Position numbers and translations under genes: made by a program. A DNA stretch of 59,722 nt, taken from the NCBI RefSeq assembly GCF_000721075.1, contig NZ_JOEQ01000041.1:1-59722 (forward strand), written 5' to 3'. The first letter of the stretch is position 1. Every line of letters begins with the position of its first letter. This document shows positions 17,385 to 26,398 of this stretch, piece after piece. Origin of the DNA: Streptosporangium amethystogenes (GTDB taxonomy: Bacteria > Actinomycetota > Actinomycetes > Streptosporangiales > Streptosporangiaceae). The notes under the pieces were generated by a model. The model was not told the DNA's origin. It ran no database searches and saw nothing but the letters and a program-made list of their open reading frames with translations.

Positions 17385-19610
17385 ATGAAGCGGTGGGGGG
17401 ATGTTTCCCAAGATGCCGCTGATCACCTTACGGCTGGTTCCGTCCTAGATCATGCTGAGATGGCGGTGGTGGTCACCGACAGGTTCAGCAACCTGCTCTA
17501 CTGGAACCCTTTCGCGGAAAGGCTTTTCGGGCGCCCGGGCACGTCGGGACCACGTGATCAGTCTCTCTCCCTGGGCATCATGGAGAAGGACCACCCGCTG
17601 GCCGTCGAGCTCTCCAAACACGTCCTCAAGGGGGGTGTCTGGGAGGGCACGTTCGACGTCAGGCGCGGCGACGGGACGATCATCTACGTACGGGCCCAGG
17701 CCGTGCCGCTGCGCCACCCCTCGGGAGCGGTGACGGGCATCGTCATCACCGCTCGCGAGGCGATGCGCAGCAACGAGCGGGAGAAGGACCGCTTCGGCCT
17801 GCTGGAGCGGATCGGCGAGCGTCTCGCCGGATCGCTCTACGTCGAGGAGACGCTCAAGCGCGTCGCCGAGATGCTCGTCCCGCAGTTCGCCGACCACTGC
17901 TTCATCGAGCTGATGGAGGAGGGGCGGCTGACCCGCAGGGTCTCCACACACGTCCAGGGGTGGAGCCCGCCGCCCAACACCTGGGCACCGATCGGGGCGG
18001 AGATCCGCTATCCGGCGGGACACTACGCCGACATCGCGCTGCGCCGCCAGGAGACGATCCTGGTCGAGGACTTCTCCCAGACCAACTACCCCAGCCCCGG
18101 CGAGGCCAACACCCGCCTGGCCGCCGAGATCGGCATGACCTCGGCCATCGTGGCGCCGCTCTGCGTACGAGGTGAGACCCTCGGGCTGATGTACCTGGGG
18201 CTGTCCAACCTGACCGACCGGCGTAGCCCGCACTACGACGCCTTCGACCGCGACTTCGTAGGGGCGATCGCCACCAGGGTCGCCCTCGCCGTCGACAACG
18301 CGCTGCTGTTCGAGGAGGAACGGCACACGGCGGAGTCCTTCCAGAAGCACCTTCTTCCCCGCGCGCTGCCGCAGCTCGACGGGCTGGAGATCGCGGTCCG
18401 CTACTTTCCCGCCGCTCCCCTGGCCAGCCACGGACAGGGCATCCAGACCCAGGTCGGCGGTGACTGGTACGACGTCATCCCGCTCTCGGCGGGCCGGGTC
18501 GGCATCGTCATCGGCGACGTCGAGGGCCGGGGCGCCAAGGCCGCGGCGGTCATGGGACAGCTGCGGGCGGCGCTGCGGGCCTTCGCCCAGGACGACAAAC
18601 CGCCCGCGGAGATTCTCGCCAGGCTCGACGAGTGGACGCGCATCATCGCCACCCCCGAGCAGGACGAGAGCGGCGCCGACATCAGCATCCCGCCCATCGT
18701 CACCTGCCAGTATCTGGTGTACGACGCCTGGTCGCGGCAGCTGTCGTTCGCCAACGCCGGTCACGCCCCCCCACTGCTGCTCATCGGCGACACCTGCACC
18801 GAACTCGACATTCGCGAGGTCGGCCAGCCGCTGGGAGTCCGGGCCAAGGGCATGCACGCGGACCTGGTCTACAAGGAGGAGACGCGGACACTGCCCCCCG
18901 GGGCCGCGCTGCTCCTCTACACCGACGGGCTCGTCGACCGCCGCCCCATCCGCGACGCGGACGGCAGGCCGCCCAACGTCGAGGAGGCGCTGGGGCAGCT
19001 CTGCGAGAGGCTCATCGAGATCAGCGACACCTCCGTCGAGCGCATCGCCGACGCCGCCACCGTCGCGGTGCCCGGCGAGATCGACGATGACATGGCCATT
19101 CTCGTGCTCAGGTCCGCCTCCGAGGACCTGGCCGTCGAGGAGCGCACCTTCCCGGCCCAGCCGATCATGGTCGGTGAGGCGCGCCGGATGGCCTCGGAGG
19201 CGTTCGTCGGCTGGAACGTCCCCGAGGAGCGCGCCGAGCTCGCCTGCCTGCTGGTCTCCGAGGTCGTCACCAACGTCGTGCTGCACGCCGCCAGCGCCAG
19301 CATCCCGCGCAGGGAGCTGACAATGGACGGTCCTCCGCTGTCGTTCGACGAGTCCTGGGACATCCCCGGCTTCGAAGACGAGATCGTCAACGAGAAGGAG
19401 TTCACCCTCCGGCTGCGCCGGGGCGGAGAGTCCGTCTGGGTCGAGGTCTTCGACCAGGACCTCCGGCTGCCGCGCATCCGCAGCGCGGGGGAGAACGACG
19501 AGGGGGGACGGGGTCTCTATCTCGTCGACCAGCTCGCCAAGCGCTGGGGCTCCCGCCCCACCAAGGAAGGAAAGGCCGTCTGGTTCGAGATCCCCACCAG
19601 GTCGCGCTGA
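17385..19610 (+). CDS. PAS-GAF-PP2C (SpoIIE)-HATPase sensor phosphatase
   Basis: 741 residues; ATG 17385 has GAGGGGC 8 nt upstream. Domain order: PAS about 20-125 (VVVTDRFSNLLYWNPFAE), GAF about 150-310, PP2C/SpoIIE about 330-565 (GGDWYDVI, GDVEGRGAKAAAVM, LLLYTDGLVDRR, DDMAILVLR) and an RsbW-like ATPase about 590-740 (ELACLLVSEVVTNVVLHA, GGRGLYLVDQLAKRWG). One protein can thus both dephosphorylate a STAS partner and act as anti-sigma kinase. The ATPase has an insertion between its N and G boxes. The STAS protein at 8129 is a possible substrate. Confidence 0.9.
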   Translation: MKRWGDVSQDAADHLTAGSVLDHAEMAVVVTDRFSNLLYWNPFAERLFGRPGTSGPRDQSLSLGIMEKDHPLAVELSKHVLKGGVWEGTFDVRRGDGTIIYVRAQAVPLRHPSGAVTGIVITAREAMRSNEREKDRFGLLERIGERLAGSLYVEETLKRVAEMLVPQFADHCFIELMEEGRLTRRVSTHVQGWSPPPNTWAPIGAEIRYPAGHYADIALRRQETILVEDFSQTNYPSPGEANTRLAAEIGMTSAIVAPLCVRGETLGLMYLGLSNLTDRRSPHYDAFDRDFVGAIATRVALAVDNALLFEEERHTAESFQKHLLPRALPQLDGLEIAVRYFPAAPLASHGQGIQTQVGGDWYDVIPLSAGRVGIVIGDVEGRGAKAAAVMGQLRAALRAFAQDDKPPAEILARLDEWTRIIATPEQDESGADISIPPIVTCQYLVYDAWSRQLSFANAGHAPPLLLIGDTCTELDIREVGQPLGVRAKGMHADLVYKEETRTLPPGAALLLYTDGLVDRRPIRDADGRPPNVEEALGQLCERLIEISDTSVERIADAATVAVPGEIDDDMAILVLRSASEDLAVEERTFPAQPIMVGEARRMASEAFVGWNVPEERAELACLLVSEVVTNVVLHAASASIPRRELTMDGPPLSFDESWDIPGFEDEIVNEKEFTLRLRRGGESVWVEVFDQDLRLPRIRSAGENDEGGRGLYLVDQLAKRWGSRPTKEGKAVWFEIPTRSR

Positions 19611-19617
19611 ACGACAC

Positions 19618-20436
19618 ATGGCAGAGCTGGAACAACTATCCGATCGGTGGTTGACTCGGGACATGGAGCTGGCGTTCGAACGGCGTGGGACGGGCTCGCC
19701 CCTGGTCCTGCTACACGGCATCGGGCATCACTGGCAGGCATGGTTGCCGGTGCTCGACCGGCTCGCCGCCGAGCGAGACGTGATCGCCGTCGACTTTCCC
19801 GGCTTCGGCGTCTCACCGCCGTTGCCGTCTGGCACGCCGTACACGGCGGAGAGCCTGGCGGACGCGATCGAGTCCTTCTTCGGGGTGCTCGGCCTGCGCG
19901 AACCGCATGTGGCGGGAAACTCCCTGGGCGGTTACGTCGCTCTCGAACTGGCCGCGCGCGCCGCGGTCCGCTCGGCCACCGCGCTCTCTCCCGCCGGGTT
20001 CTGGAACCGTAGCGAGCTCGCGTACGCGCGAGCCGTCCTGCGGGTCAACAGGGCCGGCGCATGTTCCCTTTCCCCCGAATGGGCGCTGGCCCTCGCGGAG
20101 GACCCGCTGAGCCGCGCTCTCTCCATGAGTCTGCTGGTCGCCCATCCCACCAGGCTCTCCCCGGAGGCGCAGCTCGCCGCCATTCAGGCGCTCAAGGACG
20201 CCTCGGGGTTCGACGAGACGCTCGCCTCGTTCGCGGGACTGATGCCTCCCGCGCCGCCGAAGGTGCCGGTCACGATCGCCTGGGGCGAGCACGACAGGCT
20301 GCTTTTGCGCCGGCAGGCGGTAAGGGCCGCCAAATGGTCGGGGCACCGGGTGAAACTGCTCAAGGGGTGCGGGCATGTGCCGATGACCGACGATCCCGAG
20401 CTGGTCGCGAGGGTGCTGCTGGAGGCGTCCGCCTAG
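19618..20436 (+). CDS. Alpha/beta hydrolase
   Basis: 272 residues starting 8 nt after the phosphatase. Alpha/beta fold landmarks: LVLLHGIGHHWQAW (oxyanion region), nucleophile elbow GNSLGG, Asp in WGEHDRLL and His in GCGHVPM. No membrane segment or signal peptide, so it is cytoplasmic. Substrate cannot be told from sequence; esterase, C-C hydrolase and haloperoxidase-like members share these motifs. The tight spacing suggests cotranscription with the phosphatase. Confidence 0.85.
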   Translation: MAELEQLSDRWLTRDMELAFERRGTGSPLVLLHGIGHHWQAWLPVLDRLAAERDVIAVDFPGFGVSPPLPSGTPYTAESLADAIESFFGVLGLREPHVAGNSLGGYVALELAARAAVRSATALSPAGFWNRSELAYARAVLRVNRAGACSLSPEWALALAEDPLSRALSMSLLVAHPTRLSPEAQLAAIQALKDASGFDETLASFAGLMPPAPPKVPVTIAWGEHDRLLLRRQAVRAAKWSGHRVKLLKGCGHVPMTDDPELVARVLLEASA

Positions 20437-20594
20437 CGGAACGACTGTCCCCAGATGGCCAGCATCGCGATGACGAACACCACCATGACACCGGCGTACG
20501 CGACAGGGCCGAGCCGGAAGGCGCGCCGTACCCGGTTCAGGCCCCAGGCGAACAGGAACGCCAGGAAGATCAGCAGAATCAGCCCGCTGTCCAT
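20433..20594 (-). CDS. Small single- or two-helix membrane protein
   Basis: 53 residues from ATG 20594, chosen because GAGGGGG lies just upstream on the minus strand; a longer frame to 20708 has no supporting signal. The protein is LILLIFLAFLFAWGLNRV, a basic turn RRAFRLGP, then a second hydrophobic stretch ending IWGQSFR, so two short helices with a cytoplasmic loop are likely. Function unknown. It overlaps the convergent hydrolase by 4 nt. Confidence 0.6.
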   Translation of the reverse strand: MDSGLILLIFLAFLFAWGLNRVRRAFRLGPVAYAGVMVVFVIAMLAIWGQSFR

Positions 20595-20677
20595 CGTCAC
20601 CCCCTCGGGGAAGTCTCCGTTGACCAGTATGCGTCGACGGAGCCGCCTCCGTGGCGGGTAAACGCGATCCGGAACCC

Positions 20678-21214
20678 GTGAGATCGTTACGTTTCGTGAA
20701 CAGGACATCGAAGGTAACGCGTGCCCTGCTGATGGCAGCCCTGGCCGTAGGTCTCTCCGCGTGTTCGGGTGCGGACGGTACGTCCGGCGCGTCGGCGACC
20801 GCGACCGCCACCGTGACCGCCTCCGCTGCTCCGTCTCCCGAGGTCTCCGAGGTTCCGTCGCCTCCCGTCTCCGCCTCGCCGACGGCGCTTTCCGAGCAGC
20901 CTCCCACGCCGTTGCCGTCGGTGAGCGTGCCGGGAGGCCGGGGCGTCGACGACACGGTACGGGGGCAGATCGCCCTGCGAGGAGCGGGCGCGATCACGGT
21001 GACCACCACAAGTGACCAGGGGGTGAAAGCCCTCCTGTCGCCCTACACGGTCGTGCTCGACACACAAGGTCTGATCTGCACGGAGGGGAAGGCCCCGCGC
21101 AGCTGCTCCGTGGAGCAACTACGGAAGGCTCTCGGCAAGGGCGACGTCCTCCTCGCCAAAGTGACGATCAAGGATGGGTTGGCCGTCCAGATCCAGGAGA
21201 TCACCCGGGGGTGA
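20678..21214 (+). CDS. Secreted lipoprotein with Ser/Thr/Pro-rich linker
   Basis: About 178 residues; starts at GTG 20651, 20678 or 20696 all keep the signal peptide, and 20678 is a compromise. The export signal ALLMAALAVGLSAC ends in a lipobox with Cys, followed by a long A/T/S/P linker. The C-terminal 100 residues (VRGQIALRGAGAITVTTT, VLLAKVTIKDGLAVQIQEI) look like a small beta-barrel of the OB/DUF5666 kind. Probably anchored on the outer face of the membrane; function unknown. Confidence 0.7.
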   Translation: MRSLRFVNRTSKVTRALLMAALAVGLSACSGADGTSGASATATATVTASAAPSPEVSEVPSPPVSASPTALSEQPPTPLPSVSVPGGRGVDDTVRGQIALRGAGAITVTTTSDQGVKALLSPYTVVLDTQGLICTEGKAPRSCSVEQLRKALGKGDVLLAKVTIKDGLAVQIQEITRG

Positions 21215-21225
21215 CGGCACCGGCG

Positions 21226-21279
21226 GGCCTCCACCCGGGAGAACCGCCGCCCTCGCGGCGGTTCTCCCGGGTGGAGGCC
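21226..21279. terminator. Perfect 24-bp bidirectional terminator
   Basis: Arms 21226-21249 (GGCCTCCACCCGGGAG...) and 21256-21279 are exact reverse complements with a 6-nt loop. It lies between the convergent lipoprotein and acyl-CoA dehydrogenase genes and can serve both. Confidence 0.85.
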
Positions 21280-21287
21280 GGGCCGGG

Positions 21288-22433
21288 TCAGAAGCCGAAG
21301 GAGCGGCCGATGATCTCTTTCATGATCTCGGTGGTGCCGCCGTAGATGGTCTGGACACGGCTGTCGACCCAGGCCTTGGCCACGGGGTACTCCATCATGT
21401 AGCCGTAGCCGCCGTGCAGCTGCAGGCAACGGTCGATGACCTTGGTCTGCAGCTCCGTGGTCCACCACTTCGCCTTGGCGGCGTCCACCGCGGTGAGTTC
21501 CCCGGCGTTGAGTGTCCGGATGCATTTGTCCACGTAGTGGCGGGCGATCTCCACCTCGGTGTCCAGCTCCGCCAGAACGAACCTGGTGTTCTGGAAGCTG
21601 CCGATGTTGCGGCCGAAGGCCGTGCGGCTCTTGCAGTACTCGATGGTCGTCCGCAGAACCGTCTCCGCCGCCGCCACCGCCATCACTGCGATCGACAGGC
21701 GCTCCTGCGGCAGGTTGGCCATGAGCTGGAAGAAGCCCTGCCCCTCCTGTGGACCCAGCAGGTTGGCCGCGGGGACCCGGACGTTGTCGAAGAACAGCTC
21801 CGCCGTGTCCTGGGCGTGCATGCCGATCTTCTCCAGGTTACGGCCCCGGGTGAAGCCCTCCATGCCCCGTTCGACGACCAGCAGCGAGATCCCCCGGGCG
21901 CCCGCCTCCGGGTCGGTCTTCGCGACCGCGACGACCAGGTCGGAGTTGATGCCGTTGGTGATGAAGGTCTTCTGGCCGTTGACCACGTAGTGGTCGCCCT
22001 CGCGCACAGCGGTCGTTCTGATGCCCTGCAGGTCGCTGCCCGCGCCGGGCTCGCTCATCGCGACCGCCGTGATGAGCTCACCACTGGCGAACCCGGGCAG
22101 CCAGCGCGCCTTCTGCTCGTCGTTGGTGAGGTCCACGAAGTACGGCGCCATGACGTCGTTGTGCAGCGAGAACCCCAGACCGGACGCGCCTGTCGCGATG
22201 ACCTCCTCGGAGATCACGGCGTTGTAGCGGAAGTCGGTGATCCCCGCCCCGCCGAACTCCTCGGGTACCCCGAAGCCGAACATGCCGATCTCTCCGGCCT
22301 TCTTCCACACCTCGCGAGGGACGATGCCGTCCTTCTCCCACTGGGCATGATGGGGCGCCACCTCGCGGGCCAGGAACTCACGTACTGTCTCTCGGAAGAG
22401 CTGGTGCTCCTCTTCGAAGAGGTCTCGCTGCAT
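21288..22433 (-). CDS. Acyl-CoA dehydrogenase
   Basis: 381 residues from ATG 22433, with AGGAGG 8 nt upstream. FAD and substrate motifs: AMSEPGAGSDLQGI, FITNGINSD, the GRNIGSFQNTRF region, LQLHGGYGYMMEYPVAK and the C-terminal IYGGTTEIMKEIIGR. The YGGT..IMKEIIGR ending is the usual acyl-CoA dehydrogenase FAD-contact segment. It introduces the trans-2 double bond in acyl-CoA, passing electrons to ETF. Chain-length preference cannot be read. No other beta-oxidation gene is adjacent. Confidence 0.93.
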   Translation of the reverse strand: MQRDLFEEEHQLFRETVREFLAREVAPHHAQWEKDGIVPREVWKKAGEIGMFGFGVPEEFGGAGITDFRYNAVISEEVIATGASGLGFSLHNDVMAPYFVDLTNDEQKARWLPGFASGELITAVAMSEPGAGSDLQGIRTTAVREGDHYVVNGQKTFITNGINSDLVVAVAKTDPEAGARGISLLVVERGMEGFTRGRNLEKIGMHAQDTAELFFDNVRVPAANLLGPQEGQGFFQLMANLPQERLSIAVMAVAAAETVLRTTIEYCKSRTAFGRNIGSFQNTRFVLAELDTEVEIARHYVDKCIRTLNAGELTAVDAAKAKWWTTELQTKVIDRCLQLHGGYGYMMEYPVAKAWVDSRVQTIYGGTTEIMKEIIGRSFGF

Positions 22434-22674
22434 TGTGTGCCTCCTAGGGATCCGTGACACAGAATACGATTCTGTTACTCCGGGGTACACCCGGCTGGGG
22501 ATCGCAAGTACGGCTTGTGGTGGTTTGTGGATTTACATCCAGATCACAAGTGCGCCACGGTCTCCGTACGTACCCGATTTCTCGCTGCGCCGAAGACGGT
22601 TGAAACCGTACGATCTACCCTTGGTGCGCTATGGCTATGCCTGTTGGCGGCGGCCTTTGTGATCGGAGTATGTA

Positions 22675-24087
22675 GTGGTTCGGTGGCGATCTGGGCTCCG
22701 TAGATCTCTCGCGGTTTCAGCCCTGTGCCTTGTCGGCGGCGCGCTGGTCGCGCTGCCCTCCGAAGCGGCCGACGCCGGCAACGTCGAACTCGTGGTCGAC
22801 TACGCGTGCACCGGAGGGGTCGCGCTGAACAACAGCACGGTCAACCTCCGGACGAAGGTGTCGATCCCCACGACGCTCACGGTCGGCGAGCCGCTCAGCA
22901 TCGGCTGGAAGCTCGGCTACAAGCAGGATCCGGCCCGGTTCGGCTCGCCGGACTACTTCGCCCCCGGGGGCAAGGTTCTGGTCACCGGGAACGTCCAGAT
23001 CTCCGGCAGCTGGGTCGGCGTCCTGCAGCCGAAGGGAAGTCTGGACCAGCCCAACCAGCTCCAGCCGGGCAGCATTCTGCGGCTTCCCGAGGGGATCTCC
23101 GATGCCGCTCACACCGCCAATGCCGGGACGCTCAAGGTCAGCCCCAGGAAGTTGTTCGTGGACTTCATACCGCCGGCCAGCGAGGTCATGGTCAACGACG
23201 ACGATCCTCGGGTGCAGTACGAGACGGGTTACTGGGAGGACCTGAACGACCAGCCGCTGAACAACAACGACTACCACCATGACATCCGCCGCACGGTAGA
23301 CGGGGGCGCTACGGCCTCCCTCCAGTTCACCGGCACCGGGATCGAGTACGTGGCCCAGCGCGACTACCGTGCGGGCAAGGTCAAGTTCTACATCGACGGC
23401 CAACTCGCCACGCCGGCCTCCGTTGACGCCTCGAAGCTGCCCAACGGGACGCCGTCGAACGACGCCAACAAGGGCGGGCTGACGCTGTGGAGGTTCCTCG
23501 GCCTCGATTACGGCAAGCACCTTATCCAGGTCGTGAACGAAGAGCACGGCAAGTGGGCGCAGCTCGACGCCTTCCGGGTGATCACCAGGGAACTGCAGCA
23601 CCCGCCGAACGAGTACCGGGCCACCTGTTCGCTCGTCAGCGCGCCGGTCTCGGTGGACGTCACGATCTCCGAGGCGGGCGGGTCACAGTCACCCGACCCG
23701 ACGGGCACGGGGACCGGGTCGCCGAGCCCCACGGTCACGCCAACGACTCCGACCGCCACTCCCACCAACACCCACACCAGTACCTCGACCCCCACTCACA
23801 CCGGCACGACGACTCCTCCGGTGACCGGGGTCAACGGCACGACCACCTCGACGCCCAAGCCGACCCTGACCGTGACCGCCACCGTCACCCCCACCCGGCC
23901 CACACCGACCGCGCCGCAGGTGATCATCACGCCCAGTGGCGGGGCACAGACCGGTGAGGCGCCGCAGGGGAGCTCCGGCCTGGGGCTTCTCGGCGCGGGA
24001 ACGGCGATGGTGACCGGCAGCGCGCTGGGCGGCGTGGCCTTGATGAGACGGCGGGCGGCACACGCGCGCGGCCAGCGGGACAGCTGA
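22675..24087 (+). CDS. Sortase-associated surface protein with lectin-like domain
   Basis: 470 residues from GTG 22675 after GGAG. Signal peptide 1-32 (VSALCLVGGALVALPSEAADA). An N-terminal domain begins VELVVDYACTGG; a second at about 205-310 has FTGTGIEYVAQRDYRAG, KVKFYIDGQLA and GKHLIQVVNEEHGKW, a jelly-roll pattern seen in carbohydrate-binding modules. A Thr/Pro/Ser stalk (about 330-415) leads to TPSGGAQTGE (419-428), a membrane helix and MRRRAA. This tail resembles a noncanonical sorting signal. The class F sortase 12 nt downstream is its likely enzyme. Confidence 0.8.
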   Translation: MVRWRSGLRRSLAVSALCLVGGALVALPSEAADAGNVELVVDYACTGGVALNNSTVNLRTKVSIPTTLTVGEPLSIGWKLGYKQDPARFGSPDYFAPGGKVLVTGNVQISGSWVGVLQPKGSLDQPNQLQPGSILRLPEGISDAAHTANAGTLKVSPRKLFVDFIPPASEVMVNDDDPRVQYETGYWEDLNDQPLNNNDYHHDIRRTVDGGATASLQFTGTGIEYVAQRDYRAGKVKFYIDGQLATPASVDASKLPNGTPSNDANKGGLTLWRFLGLDYGKHLIQVVNEEHGKWAQLDAFRVITRELQHPPNEYRATCSLVSAPVSVDVTISEAGGSQSPDPTGTGTGSPSPTVTPTTPTATPTNTHTSTSTPTHTGTTTPPVTGVNGTTTSTPKPTLTVTATVTPTRPTPTAPQVIITPSGGAQTGEAPQGSSGLGLLGAGTAMVTGSALGGVALMRRRAAHARGQRDS

Positions 24088-24099
24088 AGGAGGCGCCGG

Positions 24100-24963
24100 A
24101 TGTACCAAGGACCTGCGGGCGGTCCCGGCCCCTATCCCGGCGGCGGCCCGGCGGCCAAGCCCAAGGGGAACATGCTGATGGCCGGGCTCCTCGTGGCCGG
24201 GTCGCTTGGCGGGGTGGCCGCGATCATGGCGGGGCTGCTCGCGTACCTCTCACCGGCGTCGGAGGACCTGGGCTACGGGCTGTCCGAGCCGCAGGCGGCG
24301 GTCAGCACCCTTCAGGTGCAGCCGGGCGTGCAGTCGGGCGTGCAGCCGGGCACCGGGGAGCAGGACGCCGGGCAGCAGCCCGCCGGGGTGTTGCCGTCAG
24401 CGGTGGGACCGGGCGGACTGGACGCCCCGCTGACGGCCGCCGCGCCCACGGCGCCGCCGCCGCTGCCGGTGGTCCAGCCTCCGGCGCCGTTGAAGAGCGA
24501 GGGTGTGAAGCCCCGGCGGCTGGCCATCCCGAAGATCGGCGTACTGGCCCCGCTGATGGCGCTCGGTGTCGACTCCAAGCGGGAGGTCCAGACTCCTCCG
24601 CTGAGCAAGCCCAACCAGGCGGGTTGGTACAAGTACGGCCCCATCCCCGGGCAGCAGGGACCTTCGGTGGTTCTCGGGCATGTGAACACCCGGAGCGGGG
24701 CCGCCGTCTTCAGCCGGCTGAAGGAGATCAAGCGCGGAGACAAGATCAAGGTCTCCCGGACGGACGGAACCGTCGTGGAGTTCACGGTCGACGGTGTGGA
24801 GCAGGTCAGCAAGGCGGCCTTCCCGTCGAAGCGGGTCTACGGCAACACCGGCGAGGCAACCCTGCGCCTGATCACCTGTGGCGGTGTCTACAACAGGAAG
24901 ACCGGTCACTACACCGACAACATCATCGTCTACGCGACCCTGTCGAAGACCCGTCGTACCTGA
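24100..24963 (+). CDS. Class F sortase
   Basis: 287 residues from ATG 24100 (GAAGGAGG upstream). A Gly/Pro-rich cytoplasmic start, one membrane helix at about 25-50 and a long linker precede the sortase domain (about 135-287). Catalytic His lies in VVLGHVNTR, Cys260 in LRLITCGGVY and the Arg in YNRKTGHY. It should cleave a C-terminal sorting signal and attach the protein to the wall. It is paired with the surface protein directly upstream and is paralogous to the sortase at 37470. Confidence 0.9.
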   Translation: MYQGPAGGPGPYPGGGPAAKPKGNMLMAGLLVAGSLGGVAAIMAGLLAYLSPASEDLGYGLSEPQAAVSTLQVQPGVQSGVQPGTGEQDAGQQPAGVLPSAVGPGGLDAPLTAAAPTAPPPLPVVQPPAPLKSEGVKPRRLAIPKIGVLAPLMALGVDSKREVQTPPLSKPNQAGWYKYGPIPGQQGPSVVLGHVNTRSGAAVFSRLKEIKRGDKIKVSRTDGTVVEFTVDGVEQVSKAAFPSKRVYGNTGEATLRLITCGGVYNRKTGHYTDNIIVYATLSKTRRT

Positions 24964-25027
24964 ACGCCGGGTCCGGTCGCCGTACCCGCTGAATCGGTGG
25001 GTCGCGGCCGCTCCGGCAACCGCCTCC

Positions 25028-25114
25028 GATCGTTAGCCTCCCCGGCAATCCGGGTAGGGAGTTGTTTGTACGAGGTGGCCCCCCCGAATGATCAGAAGGC
25101 GGGGGTGTGCCCAG
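25028..25114 (+). promoter_or_regulatory. Upstream region shared with the glycerophosphodiesterase gene
   Basis: From GATCGTTA (25028) to the start codon, this segment can be aligned by eye with 26315-26398 upstream of the GDPD gene. Shared blocks in the same order and spacing are GATCGTTA, TCCGGGTA, a GTTTGTACGAG/GTTTATGCGAA block, a C-run and GGGTGTGCCCAG/GGGTGTACGCAG before the start codon. It probably contains promoter and ribosome-binding site (GGGGG). Confidence 0.5.
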
Positions 25115-25882
25115 ATGAGCATCGTGCGGGCCGGTGTCGTGGCCGTACTTATAGGGGTGGCCGCTCTCGGCGCCGCCCAGCATTCGAAGCCGTCGCACGA
25201 GCGCTCCACGAGTTGGGGCACGCACAAGTCCGCGAGCTCGGGGGGCAAGCACGCCGGAGGATGGACGATCAAACGGCTGCGTTCGGGGAACGGGCACACG
25301 GCCACGCGTTCCGAGTCGAGCATCGAACGCGGAGGGAACTGGGGGTTCGGGCGACCGAGGCGTTCGGATACCGGACGGCACAGGGCGCGGGAGTTCGGGC
25401 GGCGGGGTCATGAGGCGAGGCGACACGGGGGTCGCTGGTTCGGATGGCGGGGCCGGGGCGGCGAGCGCGGTGGGGGGCGGGGGTTCGGGCGGTCAGATGA
25501 TTCGGATTCCGAGCGATACGGGGACTACGGGGTTGGTCGGCCGGATTCAGATACCGAGCGCGGTGAGGGTTGGGGGTTCGGGCGGTCGGAGGATTTGAGG
25601 CCTGGGCGGTATGAGGACCGGGGGTTCGGGCGGCGGGGTCCGGAGGCCGGTGGGTATGGCGATCGCGGGTTCGGGCGGTCGGGGGATCTGGGGCCTGGGC
25701 GGTATGAGGACCGGGGGTTCGGGCGGCGGGGTTTCGAGGCGGGACGGTACGGCGACCGCTGGTTCGGGCGGCGCGGTTCGGATGCGCGGCGACACAGGGA
25801 TCGCTGGTACGGGCGGCATGGGCGGGCGAGGCACGGCGGGCACCACCGGCACGGGCAGCGGCCGGGCAGGGCGGGTTGGTAG
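25115..25882 (+). CDS. Secreted Arg/Gly/Phe-rich 31-residue repeat protein
   Basis: 255 residues from ATG 25115. Residues 1-22 (RAGVVAVLIGVAALGAA) form a signal peptide or anchor almost identical in design to that of the GDPD at 26399. From about residue 80 the protein consists of FGR-started units with a 31-residue period, such as FGRSEDLRPGRYEDRG plus FGRRGPEAGGYGDRG; the DNA period of 93 nt is visible between 25577 and 25670. The product is very basic and low-complexity. Codons CGG and GGG dominate, unlike neighbours. Because the repeats keep several frames open, the frame is supported mainly by the shared leader and signal peptide. Function unknown. Confidence 0.5.
   Translation: MSIVRAGVVAVLIGVAALGAAQHSKPSHERSTSWGTHKSASSGGKHAGGWTIKRLRSGNGHTATRSESSIERGGNWGFGRPRRSDTGRHRAREFGRRGHEARRHGGRWFGWRGRGGERGGGRGFGRSDDSDSERYGDYGVGRPDSDTERGEGWGFGRSEDLRPGRYEDRGFGRRGPEAGGYGDRGFGRSGDLGPGRYEDRGFGRRGFEAGRYGDRWFGRRGSDARRHRDRWYGRHGRARHGGHHRHGQRPGRAGW
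25577..25762 (+). repeat. 93-nt tandem repeat inside the Arg/Gly/Phe protein gene
   Basis: TTCGGGCGGTCGGAGGATTT at 25577 recurs as TTCGGGCGGTCGGGGGATCT at 25670, and the following 40 nt (GGCCTGGGCGGTATGAGGAC...) are identical. More diverged units of the same length precede and follow. The period is a multiple of three, so the frame is preserved. Confidence 0.75.
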
Positions 25883-26398
25883 CGGACTGACCTGCGGTTT
25901 GAAACCGGGGCGGCAACGGTCTGTGGTGCGAGGCCGGCCCGCCGCCGGTCCGCCGCCTGGGATCGGCAAGGGGGCCTGAGGCCGGCATGGGGTCTAGGGC
26001 CGGCATGGGGTCCGAGGCCGACGCGGTGGGCGGTCACGCGCTGAATCGACACGCCGACGGTGACGTCCCAGGAGACGTCGAGACGTGAACCGGGCGGTCA
26101 GCCACTTCTTCTTTCTCCGTCGAACGACGGACCTGCGGGGTCGCTTCACAGCGGGCACCGTACTCGCGCACGTCCTGTGGAAGCCGCCGTCAGCCCGGTC
26201 GTGGCGATGATGTCGGCTGCTCCGAGGGGACGCGATGCCGGCGCGGCCGCCGGGGGACATTTCAGATTATTTCCGGAGACAGGCGCGCAACGCGCTCCCG
26301 AGTAGATCGCTTCTGATCGTTAATCACCTGTCCGGTCCGGGTATAGGCGTTTATGCGAATGTGTCCCCCCTCTGACCCAGAGTGAGGGGTGTACGCAG
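25883..26398. other. Intergenic region before the GDPD gene
   Basis: About 515 nt with no supported gene. Imperfect copies of GGCATGGGGTC occur at 25983-26011, possibly a worn extension of the repeat. The last 85 nt are the promoter-proximal block shared with the upstream gene. Confidence 0.4.

Noticed and set aside
25269..26006. Pro/Thr/Arg-rich frame on the minus strand over the repeat region
   Set aside because: It results from the 93-nt repeats keeping several frames open; it has no ribosome-binding site or signal peptide, unlike the plus-strand frame.
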